From assembly GCA_001890945.1 (NCBI GenBank), contig MLAX01000003.1:62001-126000 (forward strand): 64,000 bases of DNA. The letters run 5' to 3'. Below the pieces are notes generated by a model. The model searched no databases, was not told where the DNA came from, and worked only from the letters and a program-made list of their open reading frames with translations. Shown piece after piece: positions 43,850 to 53,052 of this stretch. The DNA is from Alphaproteobacteria bacterium AO1-B (lineage in GTDB: Bacteria > Pseudomonadota > Alphaproteobacteria > Rhizobiales > Stappiaceae). Positions within the stretch are counted from its first letter, which is position 1. Each line of letters begins with the position of its first letter. The translations under genes and the position numbers were made by a program.

Positions 43850-44302
43850 GTCTTTGTCGCTGGTCTGTGGTGGCTAAGCTCCACTGCCTTACTGCTCCCG
43901 CGCTGAGTGAATCATTGCGACCGCCCACTCACATGTCACACATGTGGCTGATTTGTCACAGCTCTGGGTTTAGGCTGCTTTAGGTCGAAATCGGTCTTCC
44001 CTTATCCGCGATTCCAGAGTACCAAAAGGTCCTCAACTTTGACGGGTTGAAATTTCCATCCCTTTGGCCGCCCGGCCAAGCAACCAGGAGGGCTTACATG
44101 CTAAATTGTTCGACGCATCCAGCGACAGCCGTCCATTTGGTTCGCACGGGATCATCTGCACGTTTCGGCTAAAGAAACGCGCCTGAGTTCCTAACACTTT
44201 TCCGACGTCCGGCATAAGCCGTCCATCAGTTTTGGCTGCATGTGCGTCCTTGCGCATGTCTGCGGGCGTTACTCTCAATTTCTTTCGTTTCGGAGACACA
44301 TC
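43850..44302. other. 450-bp gap after the chemoreceptor
   Basis: Contains an ACATGT-C-ACATGT-type inverted repeat near 43931-43947, the palindrome TTGGCCG-CC-CGGCCAA near 44064-44080 and a 24-codon ORF at 44098-44172 with a strong ribosome-binding site. No recognised gene otherwise; a 123-codon minus-strand frame over it runs into the neighbouring coding region and is not credible. Confidence 0.4.
44098..44172 (+). CDS. Candidate 24-residue ORF with strong ribosome-binding site
   Basis: AGGAGG lies 6 bases before ATG 44098; the frame ends at TAA 44170-44172. The peptide (MLNCSTHPATAV...ARFG) is not recognised. It lies 130 bp upstream of the 156-residue membrane protein and could be a leader peptide, a small protein or chance. 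Confidence 0.3.
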   Translation: MLNCSTHPATAVHLVRTGSSARFG

Positions 44303-44773
44303 ATGTCTTTCGGTGATCCCTTTGGGCCATTCCGACCCGGCATAGGTCCAGATATCGTCCAGGAGCCGCCTGTCCGGCGACCGGACGTTTTCATTGATCC
44401 GCACTTGCGTCCGCGTCCGCCAGTTTTATTGCGTCTGCGCAACTTGTTGAAAATTCTCGGTGTATTCGGTGGGGCGACCGGCGTTCTGACAGTGCTGTTC
44501 GCGGTGCCGGTCTTCATTTCCGAATTTGCAGCGATTGAAACCGTTGGCGTGCATGGACAGGTCCTGAGCGCGCCGCAGTTCGCTGACCGGCTTGAAAATC
44601 TTCTAATTGGTTCCTTTATCGTAGCTCTATCGCTGGTAAGTTTCTTTACTTCGGCCGCGATCGCGTCTCCGCGCCTCGGCGTGCGTGATCATGAAAGGGA
44701 ACCCTACAAATTCGAGTACGGGGATGGTCATACGTCTGTCCAGCCCACTCATGCAAAGGTTCGTCATGTTTAA
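44303..44773 (+). CDS. Unknown 156-residue protein with two membrane helices
   Basis: Not recognised. Pro-rich N-terminus (SFGDPFGPFRPGIGPDIVQEPP), helix 1 at about 50-70 (LKILGVFGGATGVLTVLFAVPVFI), a ~35-residue loop and helix 2 near 100-122 (LIGSFIVALSLVSFFTSAAIA), then a polar tail. ATG 44303 follows GGAG by 8 bases; an in-frame start at 44240 lacks one. Its end overlaps the second ABC exporter by 8 bases, so the two are coupled and it may be a small exporter subunit. Confidence 0.75.
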   Translation: MSFGDPFGPFRPGIGPDIVQEPPVRRPDVFIDPHLRPRPPVLLRLRNLLKILGVFGGATGVLTVLFAVPVFISEFAAIETVGVHGQVLSAPQFADRLENLLIGSFIVALSLVSFFTSAAIASPRLGVRDHEREPYKFEYGDGHTSVQPTHAKVRHV

Positions 44774-46604
44774 GTGGTTTGAAAACCTGATTGATCCGTT
44801 CGAGAACACGGATCTCGATGTCCCGCCGAAAGGCTTCTGGGCGTTCTGTTGGTACTACACGAAACCGGTGTGGCCGATCCTTGCGGTTGCATCGGTTCTG
44901 GGTGCCGCCATCGCCATTCTTGAAGTGTTCATCTTTACCTTCCTGGGTGATTTGGTGAATTGGCTCGGAACAGAGAACGCGCAAACCTTCTTTGCAGACA
45001 ACTGGCCGCAACTTCTGTGGATGGGCTTCGTCATCCTGATCCTCTTGCCACTGGTCGCTGGTATCTGGGAGATGGTGTTCCATCAGGGTTTGATGGGCAC
45101 CTACCCGATGTCTGTGCGGTGGCGGGTTCACCGGTATCTTCTTCGGCAGAGCGTGGCGTTTTATCAAAACGACTTTGCAGGGCGGATTGCGAACAAGCTG
45201 ATGCAAACAGCGCTCGCGGTTCGCGAAGTGGTGACCCGGATCGCAGACATTCTGGTCTATGTGATCGTCTACTTTGTGGCCGCACTGTTCATCGTTGCGG
45301 AGGCAAGCATCTATTTCGCTATTCCGTTCCTGGCGTGGCTTGGCGGGTATCTGTTGACGATGCGCGTCTTCATCCCGCGTTTGAAGAACGTGTCCCGGGA
45401 TCAAGCCGATGCGCGATCCGTGATGACGGGACACGTCGTCGATGCATACACCAACATCTCGACGGTGAAACTCTTCTCCCACGCAGCGCGCGAAGAAGAC
45501 TATGCAAAGAGGTCGATGCTTGACTTCCTGAAGACGGTCTTTCTTCAGATGCGGCTCGTCACGGGTATGAACATCACCCTGACAACGCTGAACATGGCGT
45601 TGCTCTTTGCGGTCTCGGCGATGTCCATCACGCTTTGGCAGCAAGGGTTGGTGAGCACTGGCGAAATTGCCGTTGCGGTCGCCCTTGTCCTGCGGTTTCA
45701 GGGCATGTCGCAGTGGATCCTTTGGGAAGTGTCCGGCCTGTTTGAAAACATCGGGACGGTTCAGGACGGCATCAACACAATCTCCCGGGAACGGGATGTG
45801 GTGGATGTTCCAAATGCCAAGCAGCTGGTCGTCGACAAAGGCGAGATCGAGTTCGAGCGGATCCGGTTCCACTATGGCAAGGAAACCGGCGTCATCGAGG
45901 ATCTGTCCTTGAAGATCAAGGCTGGCGAAAAAATCGGCCTGATCGGCAGGTCCGGGGCAGGCAAGTCCACCTTGGTCAACCTGCTTCTGCGCTTCTATGA
46001 TCTGGAAGGCGGTAGGGTGCTGATCGATGGTCAGGACGTTGCCAAGGTCCTACAGGACGACATCCGGGCCAACGTGGGTGTTGTTACGCAGGATACGTCC
46101 TTGTTGCACCGGTCGATCTTGGAGAACGTTGCTTATGGCAAGCCGGACGTCAGCCGCGAGGAAGTCGAGGCAGCTCTGGAAAAGGCGCATGCAATCGAGT
46201 TCGTCCGCAGTCTTGAAGATCAAAACGGGCGTGTCGGCCTAGATGCGCATGTCGGCGAGCGCGGTGTGAAACTCTCCGGTGGTCAGCGTCAGAGGATCGC
46301 GATTGCACGGGTGCTTCTGAAAGATGCCCCGATCCTTGCCCTGGATGAGGCGACATCGGCGCTGGATTCAGAAGTCGAGATCGCCATCCAGGAAAGCCTG
46401 TTCGATCTGATGGAAGGCAAAACCGTTATCGCGATTGCTCACAGGCTGTCCACGATTGCGGCGATGGACCGGCTCATTGTCATGGATCATGGTCGAATCA
46501 TCGAAGAAGGAACGCATCAGGAGTTGTTGGACCTGAACGGTCTTTACGCTCAGCTCTGGCAGCACCAGTCTGGCGGGTTCCTGGCGCCTGTTCAGGCGGC
46601 TTGA
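44766..46604 (+). CDS. ABC exporter, fused permease and ATPase (copy 2)
   Basis: 612-residue half-transporter, paralogous to the one at 40016. Begins MFKWFENLIDPFENT; six membrane helices to about residue 320; ATPase with Walker A IGRSGAGKSTLV, LSGGQRQRIAIARVLL, Walker B ILALDEATSALD and AHRLS. ATG 44766 overlaps the preceding small membrane protein; earlier in-frame starts would lie inside that gene. Followed by a strong terminator. Confidence 0.9.
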   Translation: MFKWFENLIDPFENTDLDVPPKGFWAFCWYYTKPVWPILAVASVLGAAIAILEVFIFTFLGDLVNWLGTENAQTFFADNWPQLLWMGFVILILLPLVAGIWEMVFHQGLMGTYPMSVRWRVHRYLLRQSVAFYQNDFAGRIANKLMQTALAVREVVTRIADILVYVIVYFVAALFIVAEASIYFAIPFLAWLGGYLLTMRVFIPRLKNVSRDQADARSVMTGHVVDAYTNISTVKLFSHAAREEDYAKRSMLDFLKTVFLQMRLVTGMNITLTTLNMALLFAVSAMSITLWQQGLVSTGEIAVAVALVLRFQGMSQWILWEVSGLFENIGTVQDGINTISRERDVVDVPNAKQLVVDKGEIEFERIRFHYGKETGVIEDLSLKIKAGEKIGLIGRSGAGKSTLVNLLLRFYDLEGGRVLIDGQDVAKVLQDDIRANVGVVTQDTSLLHRSILENVAYGKPDVSREEVEAALEKAHAIEFVRSLEDQNGRVGLDAHVGERGVKLSGGQRQRIAIARVLLKDAPILALDEATSALDSEVEIAIQESLFDLMEGKTVIAIAHRLSTIAAMDRLIVMDHGRIIEEGTHQELLDLNGLYAQLWQHQSGGFLAPVQAA

Positions 46605-46621
46605 TTCCAGCCACATCGTCA

Positions 46622-46661
46622 CGCAAGGCCGGGGAAATGCATTTTCCGGTCTTGCGATTTT
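46622..46661 (+). terminator. Rho-independent terminator after ABC exporter 2
   Basis: Long stem CGCAAGGCCGG / CCGGTCTTGCG (one G-T pair) extended by GGAAA/TTTCC, followed by ATTTT, 18 bp after the stop codon. Confidence 0.78.
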
Positions 46662-46909
46662 CCGAAAAACGGCAGAAAAACGGCGCGAGCGCAGTTTCGG
46701 CTGCGACATATGCGTTCTAAGGCGTTTGTTGAACTGGACAAGCGCTTTGAACGGTGCAAAAAGACACACGCCTTGCCCGGTGCGGAAATCTGCCGCACCC
46801 GGCAACCGTTGAGCCCGGCACGAGTCCGCCTATCCTTGCTCTCAGGGACGGGCCCGGACGTGCGACGGGCTTTCGGTACAGAATAAACTGGTTTCGAGAG
46901 GACGCGACC
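46662..46909. promoter_or_regulatory. petABC leader region
   Basis: 250 bp upstream of the cytochrome bc1 operon. It contains the hairpin GGTGCGG / CCGCACC (46779-46799). No operator could be assigned. Confidence 0.4.
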
Positions 46910-47470
46910 TTGGCAAATACGGATCAGGCGGAACCGACCCGCCGAGATTTCCTCTACATTGCGACCGGCGCCATGGGTGTCGTCGGCGCTGGCGCGCTGG
47001 CATGGCCATTCATCGATCAGATGAACCCGGATGCCTCCGCTTTGGCTCTGGCTTCTATTGAAGTCGACGTCTCTGCCGTGGAAGAGGGGCAGTCTATCAG
47101 CGTGAAATGGCGTGGTAAGCCGGTCTTCATCCGCAACCGTACGGATGCGGAAGTGGAAGAGGCGAACGCTGTGGCAGTATCTGATCTGCCGGACCCGCTT
47201 GCACGCAACGCCAACCTGCCTGCCGACGCTGAGGCGACGGACGTGAACCGCGGCATCGAAGGCAATGAGAAGCTGCTGGTCCAGGTTGGCATCTGCACAC
47301 ACCTTGGCTGCGTCCCTGTGGGTGATGCCGGTGAGTACGGCGGCTGGTTCTGCCCGTGCCACGGCTCGCACTACGACACCGCCGGCCGGATCCGCAAGGG
47401 CCCGGCGCCTGAGAACCTGCTCATTCCGCCGCTTGAGATGGTCAGCGAGACCACCATCAAGATCGGCTAA
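46910..47470 (+). CDS. petA: Ubiquinol-cytochrome c reductase, Rieske iron-sulfur subunit
   Basis: 186-residue Rieske protein of the bc1 complex, which passes electrons from ubiquinol to cytochrome c1. The N-terminal [22 protein letters not shown] is a twin-arginine type signal anchor. The 2Fe-2S ligands are C129/H131 in CTHLGC and C148/H151 in CPCHGSH, with the disulfide pair C134 and C150. The TTG at 46910 is the true start: GAGAGGA lies 7 bases upstream and it gives normal length, whereas the open frame extends 52 codons further up without family similarity. First gene of petABC. Confidence 0.95.
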   Translation: MANTDQAEPTRRDFLYIATGAMGVVGAGALAWPFIDQMNPDASALALASIEVDVSAVEEGQSISVKWRGKPVFIRNRTDAEVEEANAVAVSDLPDPLARNANLPADAEATDVNRGIEGNEKLLVQVGICTHLGCVPVGDAGEYGGWFCPCHGSHYDTAGRIRKGPAPENLLIPPLEMVSETTIKIG

Positions 47471-47496
47471 CGGCACGAGTTAATCTGGAGGCAGCC

Positions 47497-48762
47497 ATGG
47501 CTGGACATTCTGAATATGTACCGCAGAGCGCTGCGGCAAAGTGGCTTGAGAGCCGTTTGCCGGTCATTTCGCTCGTACGCGGATCTTTCGTCGACTTTCC
47601 GACACCGAAGAACCTGAACTATTTCTGGACCTTCGGCGGGATCCTTTTCTTCGTGCTCATCGCGCAGATCCTGACAGGGATCGTGCTCGTGATGCACTAC
47701 ACGGCAAGCACGACTGCTGCATTCGATAGCGTTGAGCACATCATGCGCGATGTGAACTTCGGCTGGATGCTGCGCTACCTGCACGCCAACGGCGCGTCGA
47801 TGTTCTTCATCGCCGTCTACATTCACATTTTCCGTGGTCTCTACTATGGGTCATACAAGGCTCCCCGCGAGATCTCCTGGATCCTGGGTGTGATCATCTT
47901 CCTTCTGATGATGGCAACAGCATTCATGGGTTACGTTCTGCCGTGGGGTCAGATGTCCTTCTGGGGTGCGACGGTTATCACCAACTTGTTCTCGGCAATT
48001 CCGGTTGTCGGTGAGAGTGTTGTGATCTGGCTGTGGGGCGGCTTTGCGGTCGATAATCCGACACTGACACGCTTCTTCTCGCTGCACTACCTGCTGCCGT
48101 TCATGATCTTCGGTGTCGTTCTGCTGCACGTGTGGGCATTCCACACCACCGGCAACAACAACCCGACAGGCGTCCAGCCGAAGACCAAACAGGACACGAT
48201 CCCGTTCCACCCGTACTACACGATCAAGGACCTGTTCGCGATTGTCGTGTTCATGATCTTCTTCGCGTACTTCGTCTTCTATCTGCCGAATTACCTGGGT
48301 CACGCCGACAACTACATCGAAGCGAACCCGCTCGTCACGCCGGCGCACATCGTTCCTGAATGGTACTTCCTACCGTTCTACGCGATCCTGCGCGCTGTTC
48401 CGGACAAGCTCGGCGGTGTTGTTCTGATGTTTGGTGCGATTGCGGTGCTGTTCATCCTGCCTTGGTTGGACACTTCCAAGGTCCGCTCCGGTGCTTACCG
48501 TCCGCTGTTCAAGCAGTTCTTCTGGATCTTCGCAGCGAACGCAGTGGTTCTGGGCTACCTCGGCGCCATGCCGGCGGAAGGGATCTACGTGATCATGTCC
48601 CAGATCTGCACCACCATCTACTTTGCCTACTTCCTTATCGCCCTGCCGCTGTTGGGCTTCCTGGAGAAACCGAAGCCACTACCGGCATCAATCTCCGAGT
48701 CGGTGCTTAAGGGCGGATCCGGCACACCGGTCGGCGCAGCAGCCGCACCGGAAACGAAATAA
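47497..48762 (+). CDS. petB: Cytochrome b subunit of the bc1 complex
   Basis: 421-residue membrane subunit with about eight helices that carries haems bL and bH and both quinone sites. Visible hallmarks: the helix B/D haem histidines ([50 protein letters not shown]), the Qo-site motif [18 protein letters not shown] and [17 protein letters not shown]. 26 bp after petA. Confidence 0.96.
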   Translation: MAGHSEYVPQSAAAKWLESRLPVISLVRGSFVDFPTPKNLNYFWTFGGILFFVLIAQILTGIVLVMHYTASTTAAFDSVEHIMRDVNFGWMLRYLHANGASMFFIAVYIHIFRGLYYGSYKAPREISWILGVIIFLLMMATAFMGYVLPWGQMSFWGATVITNLFSAIPVVGESVVIWLWGGFAVDNPTLTRFFSLHYLLPFMIFGVVLLHVWAFHTTGNNNPTGVQPKTKQDTIPFHPYYTIKDLFAIVVFMIFFAYFVFYLPNYLGHADNYIEANPLVTPAHIVPEWYFLPFYAILRAVPDKLGGVVLMFGAIAVLFILPWLDTSKVRSGAYRPLFKQFFWIFAANAVVLGYLGAMPAEGIYVIMSQICTTIYFAYFLIALPLLGFLEKPKPLPASISESVLKGGSGTPVGAAAAPETK

Positions 48763-48792
48763 CGCGAACCGGATCGGGAGTTATTTGAGACA

Positions 48793-49632
48793 ATGAAAAC
48801 CATGATCACAATGGTTCGTTCCCTCGCAGCGGTGGCGGCTCTCGCCATCGCATCCCCGGCTTTTGCGGCCGGAGCGAAGGTTGAAATCGATTATCAGGAT
48901 TGGTCCTTTGCCGGACCGTTCGGTTATTACGACCGTGCGCAGTTGCAACGTGGCTTCAAGGTCTACGTTGAAAACTGTGCAGCCTGTCACGCTTTGAGCC
49001 GCGTTGCATTCCGCAACCTGGCTGAGGATGGTGGTCCGAGCTTCACCGAAGACCAGGCCAAAGCGATTGCTGCCGACTACACTGTTGTAGATGGCCCGGA
49101 TGATTTCGGCGACATGTACGATCGTCCGGCCATCCTGGCTGACCGCTTCCCGTCGCCATTCCCGAACGAGAATGCGGCACGTGCAGCCAACAACGGTGCG
49201 TATCCGCCGGACTTCTCGCTTCTCGCGAAAGCCCGTGCGCCGCAGCGTGGTTTTCCTGGGTTCGTTTTCGACATCTTCACTCAGTACCAGGAAAACGGCC
49301 CTGACTACATCTACTCGCTGCTGACCGGTTACGTAGATCCGCCGGAAGGCCTGGAAGTGCCGGTTGGCCAGTACTACAACCACTCCTTCATGGCCGGTCA
49401 GTTCATCTCAATGGCACCGCCTCTTTTCGAGGAAGCGATTGAGTACACCGACGGCACTCCGATGACGGTTGAGAATTACGCACGCGATGTCGCAGCGTTC
49501 ATGATGTGGGCCGCCGAGCCGCATCTGGAAGAGCGCAAGAAGATTGGTTTCCGTGTGATGATCTTCCTCATCGTCTTCGCTGGCATGCTCTACTTCACCA
49601 AGAAGAAGATCTGGCGCGATGTCGAGCACTAA
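48793..49632 (+). CDS. petC: Cytochrome c1 subunit of the bc1 complex
   Basis: 279 residues. Cleavable signal peptide (SLAAVAALAIASPAFA), haem-binding CAACH in YVENCAACHALSR, the axial methionine region (SFMAGQFISMAPPLFEE) and a C-terminal anchor (VMIFLIVFAGMLYFTKKKIW). Periplasmic haem domain accepts electrons from the Rieske protein. Separate from petB, as in Rhodobacter, not a fused b-c1 gene. Ends the operon before a terminator. Confidence 0.95.
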   Translation: MKTMITMVRSLAAVAALAIASPAFAAGAKVEIDYQDWSFAGPFGYYDRAQLQRGFKVYVENCAACHALSRVAFRNLAEDGGPSFTEDQAKAIAADYTVVDGPDDFGDMYDRPAILADRFPSPFPNENAARAANNGAYPPDFSLLAKARAPQRGFPGFVFDIFTQYQENGPDYIYSLLTGYVDPPEGLEVPVGQYYNHSFMAGQFISMAPPLFEEAIEYTDGTPMTVENYARDVAAFMMWAAEPHLEERKKIGFRVMIFLIVFAGMLYFTKKKIWRDVEH

Positions 49633-49662
49633 GCTCCAAGCGTAAAAAAGCACTCGGAAAAA

Positions 49663-49687
49663 GGCGGGCATCGAGCCCGCCTTTTTT
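49663..49687 (+). terminator. Rho-independent terminator after petABC
   Basis: Perfect 7-bp stem GGCGGGC / GCCCGCC with loop ATCGA and TTTTTT behind it; preceded by AAAAA, so it could act on both strands. Confidence 0.9.
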
Positions 49688-49763
49688 CATTTGCCCGCTG
49701 TTCATTGCTGGCTTGGCTTGTTAAGCAAACCGGTAATTCAGGAACTCATCCAACGAGGGCAAA

Positions 49764-50642
49764 ATGAGCGACGCAGTTCTGGGGATCATTGGCGGATCCG
49801 GGATCTATGACCTTCCCGGTCTTGAGGATGCGCAGTGGATCAGCGTCGAAAGCCCATGGGGCACGCCGTCGGATCAGGTGCGGATCGGCACCATTGACGG
49901 ACTCAAGATCGTCTTCCTGCCGCGCCATGGCCGGGGGCATGTTTATTCGCCGACGACGATCAACTATCGCGCCAATATTGACGTCATGAAGCGGTGCGGT
50001 GTGACGGACCTCCTGTCCGTATCTGCGTGCGGCTCTTTGAAGGAAGAGCATGAGCCAGGGATGTTTGTGCTCGTGGATCAGTTCATCGATCGCACGATTG
50101 CACGGGAAAAGAGCTTCTTCGGGACCGGCTGTGTCGCCCATGTCTCCATGGCAACCCCAGTCAGCCCAAAACTGGTCAACGCCGTTGCAGCGGCCGCGGA
50201 CGCGGAAGGCCTGAAATACAGCAAAGGCGGGACGTATCTCGCCATGGAAGGACCGCAGTTTTCGTCGCTTGCGGAAAGTGAACTTTACCGGACCTGGAAT
50301 TGCGATGTTATCGGTATGACCAATATGCCGGAGGCTAAGCTCGCGCGGGAAGCTGAAATCTCCTATGCGACGGTTGCGATGGTGACCGACTACGACAGCT
50401 GGCATCCGGATCATGGTGAAGTGGACATTCAGGCGATATTGAAAGTCCTGCATGACAATGCGGAAAATGCTCAAAGACTGGTCGCGCGTGTCGCGAAAGA
50501 CCTTCCCAGGGAGCATCAATCCTGTCCGGCCGGGTCAGACACTGCTCTGGAATTTGCTCTGATGACAGCGCCGGAGAAACGCGATCCGGAATTGGTTGCT
50601 AAACTTGATGCTGTTGCAGGGCGTGTCTTGAACCGCAGCTGA
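49764..50642 (+). CDS. mtnP: S-methyl-5'-thioadenosine phosphorylase
   Basis: Splits methylthioadenosine with phosphate into adenine and methylthioribose-1-phosphate. 292 residues of the PNP superfamily. [10 protein letters not shown] at the start, [21 protein letters not shown] (phosphate-binding and active-site histidine), [15 protein letters not shown] with the substrate-binding GPQFSS, and [23 protein letters not shown]. The products feed Apt (adenine; gene 120 bp downstream) and MtnA (sugar; gene at 21812). Confidence 0.94.
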   Translation: MSDAVLGIIGGSGIYDLPGLEDAQWISVESPWGTPSDQVRIGTIDGLKIVFLPRHGRGHVYSPTTINYRANIDVMKRCGVTDLLSVSACGSLKEEHEPGMFVLVDQFIDRTIAREKSFFGTGCVAHVSMATPVSPKLVNAVAAAADAEGLKYSKGGTYLAMEGPQFSSLAESELYRTWNCDVIGMTNMPEAKLAREAEISYATVAMVTDYDSWHPDHGEVDIQAILKVLHDNAENAQRLVARVAKDLPREHQSCPAGSDTALEFALMTAPEKRDPELVAKLDAVAGRVLNRS

Positions 50643-50764
50643 TACCAACAACTTCATTACCATCAAAAGACTTCGACCGGCACGGTAATCTTGATATAAG
50701 GGTCGGTCGGGGCTGTGCAGCGGCTTGTGTTGCGCGACATTGTTTTTGCAGGAAAGAGAGCAAA

Positions 50765-51313
50765 ATGACCGATCAGACAATTCGTGACGAACTGATCAGT
50801 GCCATTAGAACAATCAAGGATTACCCGAAAGAGGGTATCCTTTTTCGCGACATAACCACTCTGCTCGGCAACGCCCGGGCGTTCCGGCGTGCGGTCGACG
50901 CGCTGGTTCAGCCTTGGGCCGGGTCCAAGGTCGATCAGATTGCCGGAATAGAAGCGCGGGGGTTCATCCTGGGTGGGGCGGTTGCCCACCAGCTGTCTGC
51001 AGGCTTTGTTCCGATCCGCAAGAAAGGAAAGCTGCCGCACGAAACCGTGCGCATTGCCTATTCCCTGGAATATGGCCTGGACGAAATGGAAATGCACAAG
51101 GATGCGATCCAGCCAGGCGACCGGGTGATCCTGGTCGACGATCTGATTGCGACCGGTGGCACAGCGGAAGCTGCCTGCAAACTCTTGAGATCCATGGGGG
51201 CGAACATTGAAGCTGCGTGTTTCATTGTTGACCTTCCCGATCTTGGTGGCCGGAAAAAGCTGGAAGATTTGAGTGTTCCCGTCCGGACACTGGTTGAGTT
51301 CCCAGGGCACTGA
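50765..51313 (+). CDS. apt: Adenine phosphoribosyltransferase
   Basis: 182-residue purine salvage enzyme making AMP from adenine and [20 protein letters not shown] and the PRPP loop [16 protein letters not shown] are diagnostic. AAAGAGAG precedes the ATG. The location after mtnP couples adenine release to its salvage. Confidence 0.95.
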   Translation: MTDQTIRDELISAIRTIKDYPKEGILFRDITTLLGNARAFRRAVDALVQPWAGSKVDQIAGIEARGFILGGAVAHQLSAGFVPIRKKGKLPHETVRIAYSLEYGLDEMEMHKDAIQPGDRVILVDDLIATGGTAEAACKLLRSMGANIEAACFIVDLPDLGGRKKLEDLSVPVRTLVEFPGH

Positions 51314-51319
51314 TCGCGA

Positions 51320-51982
51320 ATGGCGGCGCGCGGATCTGGAGAGACAGAAAAACCGGCATTTTCCGACGAGTTTCGAACGGAGTTCGAGAGCCTGCTCAGA
51401 TGGCGGAGGGATGTGCGTCGTTTCCGGACGGATCCAGTCAATCCGAAAACGCTGGAACATCTTCTTGAGCTGGCAGATCTGGCACCCTCAGTTGGGAACA
51501 GCCAACCTTGGCGTATCGTGACTGTGGAGAGTGCGGCGAAACGGGCGAGTGTCGTTTCGAGTTTCGAGGCGGAAAATGCTGTAGCCGCCGAGGCCTATCA
51601 GGATGAGAAGGCTGCTCTTTACCGCCAGCTTAAATTGGCTGGATTGAAAGAAGCGCCGGTCCATCTGGCGGTTTTCAGCGCGCCCAATCCGGATCAGGGG
51701 CACGGGCTTGGGCGGGCGACGATGCCCGAAACACTAGCCTATTCCACCGTCAGCATGATCCATACCTTTTGGCTTGCAGCTCGTACCGAGGGTATCGGAG
51801 TTGGTTGGGTGTCAATTCTGGATCCGATGAAGATCGGCGCAATCCTCGACGTTGACCCGAGTTGGCAGTTTGTTGCGTATCTTTGTGTCGGATACCCGGA
51901 AGAAGAACATATCGACCCAGAACTTGAGCGGGCCCGTTGGCAATCGCGAAGCCCATTGGACGAGCGCTTGTTTCGCCGGTAG
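51320..51982 (+). CDS. bluB: 5,6-dimethylbenzimidazole synthase
   Basis: 220-residue flavin-destroying enzyme that turns FMNH2 into the lower ligand of cobalamin. Nitroreductase fold with RWRRDVRRFRTDPV, LADLAPSVGNSQPWRIV and GRATMPETLAYSTVSMIHTFWLAARTEGIGVGWVSILDP, all BluB-specific. Six bases after apt, so cotranscribed. No other cobalamin gene is in the window. Confidence 0.92.
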   Translation: MAARGSGETEKPAFSDEFRTEFESLLRWRRDVRRFRTDPVNPKTLEHLLELADLAPSVGNSQPWRIVTVESAAKRASVVSSFEAENAVAAEAYQDEKAALYRQLKLAGLKEAPVHLAVFSAPNPDQGHGLGRATMPETLAYSTVSMIHTFWLAARTEGIGVGWVSILDPMKIGAILDVDPSWQFVAYLCVGYPEEEHIDPELERARWQSRSPLDERLFRR

Positions 51983-51987
51983 CATAT

Positions 51988-52027
51988 CTGCCGCTTTGAG
52001 GGACTGCCGCTTTGAGGGACTGCCGCT
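51988..52027. repeat. Tandem repeat, 16-bp unit, 2.5 copies
   Basis: CTGCCGCTTTGAGGGA occurs twice head to tail (51988-52003, 52004-52019) and is followed by its first eight bases. It lies between the bluB stop and the GNAT gene. Confidence 0.85.
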
Positions 52028-52058
52028 GAACGCGTGTTGTTTGTAGTTAGGAACCATC

Positions 52059-52538
52059 ATGTCTGTGACCATTCATGCAACGACAGCCGAAGATCATGCA
52101 GATGTCCTGCAGCTGTTGAACGACCGTTGGACATCGCCGGATATGATCATCGAAAATGAAACCATCGATGCGTCACGGCTGCCCGGTTACACAGCCCGCG
52201 CCGACGGCGAGCTTGTCGGTCTGGTGACCTTGATCAAGCGGCCAGAGGAGTGGGAAATCCTGACTCTCGATTCCTTAAACCGCTGGGACGGTGTTGGCAG
52301 CCGTTTGCTTCAGGCCGTGGTGGAAGAGGCGAAAGCCAGCCACATCCACCGTTTGACGGTTCGGACCTCCAACGACAATCTGGATGCGTTTCGGTTCTAC
52401 CAGCGCCGTGGGTTCCGTTTGGAGCGCATCGGGTTCGGCGTGATTGATGCCGAGCGTGAAAAGAATCCCGGTATCCCACTCACCGGGGATTACGGCATCG
52501 AAATCCATGATGAAGTGTTTTTTGCTCGAAGCCTCTGA
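52059..52538 (+). CDS. GNAT-family N-acetyltransferase
   Basis: 159-residue acetyltransferase: GELVGLVTLIKRPEEWEILTLDS, then WDGVGSRLLQAVVEEAKASHIHRLTVRTSNDNLDAFRFYQRRGFRLERI. The acetyl-CoA loop is the short WDGVGSRLL. The substrate is not predictable. It follows bluB after a tandem repeat. Confidence 0.85.
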   Translation: MSVTIHATTAEDHADVLQLLNDRWTSPDMIIENETIDASRLPGYTARADGELVGLVTLIKRPEEWEILTLDSLNRWDGVGSRLLQAVVEEAKASHIHRLTVRTSNDNLDAFRFYQRRGFRLERIGFGVIDAEREKNPGIPLTGDYGIEIHDEVFFARSL

Positions 52539-52572
52539 GATTCGGACTTAAGCGACTGATAGCGGCGCTGGA

Positions 52573-53052
52573 TCAGTCCTTGCGGCGCTCCACGAAGACG
52601 TTTGCTTTGAAAGAGAATACCGGTTCAGCATTTTGATTGCGTGCGACCATGTCGGAATGGACGATGCCCCACTCCGGCCTGCTACGGCTTTCAGTCTTGC
52701 CAGTGACGACGCGTTGATAGGTCAGTGTATCACCTGCAAATACCGGTTTGATCCACTTCAGTTTTTCAAAACCTGGAGACGGACCCACACGGGCAGGCAC
52801 ACGCCCTTCACTTTGAGCCGCTTCAATCAAACGTTTGTTGGTTGCCACCAGCAGCTTCATGAAGACGGACGCCGTGTGCCAGCCGGAGGCGCACAATCGG
52901 CCGAAATGGGTTTTAGCAGCCCCTTCCTCGCTGAGGTGAAAGGGCTGAGGGTCGTATTTTTCAGCGAAGCGGATGATGTCGTCCGCTTTAAATGTGTGCG
53001 TGCCCAACTCGATCGTTTCGCCGACTTCAATCTCCTCGAAATATTTCGTCAT
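52573..53052 (-). CDS. MaoC-family dehydratase (hot-dog fold), copy 1
   Basis: 159-residue (R)-specific enoyl-CoA hydratase-like protein. Begins TKYFEEIEVGETIELG; the hydratase-2 motif is FAEKYDPQPFHLSEEGA (Asp-x5-His) followed by FGRLCASGWHTASVFMKL. C-terminal substrate loop LKWIKPVFAGDTLTYQ. ATG 53052 overlaps the stop of the upstream paralogue (ATGA). Two adjacent MaoC genes often encode a heterodimer; both copies here keep Asp and His. Confidence 0.88.
   Translation of the reverse strand: MTKYFEEIEVGETIELGTHTFKADDIIRFAEKYDPQPFHLSEEGAAKTHFGRLCASGWHTASVFMKLLVATNKRLIEAAQSEGRVPARVGPSPGFEKLKWIKPVFAGDTLTYQRVVTGKTESRSRPEWGIVHSDMVARNQNAEPVFSFKANVFVERRKD

Noticed and set aside
44646..45872. 408-codon minus-strand frame over ABC exporter 2
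   Set aside because: Antisense to a clear ABC transporter; His/Asp/Arg-rich composition typical of a shadow frame.
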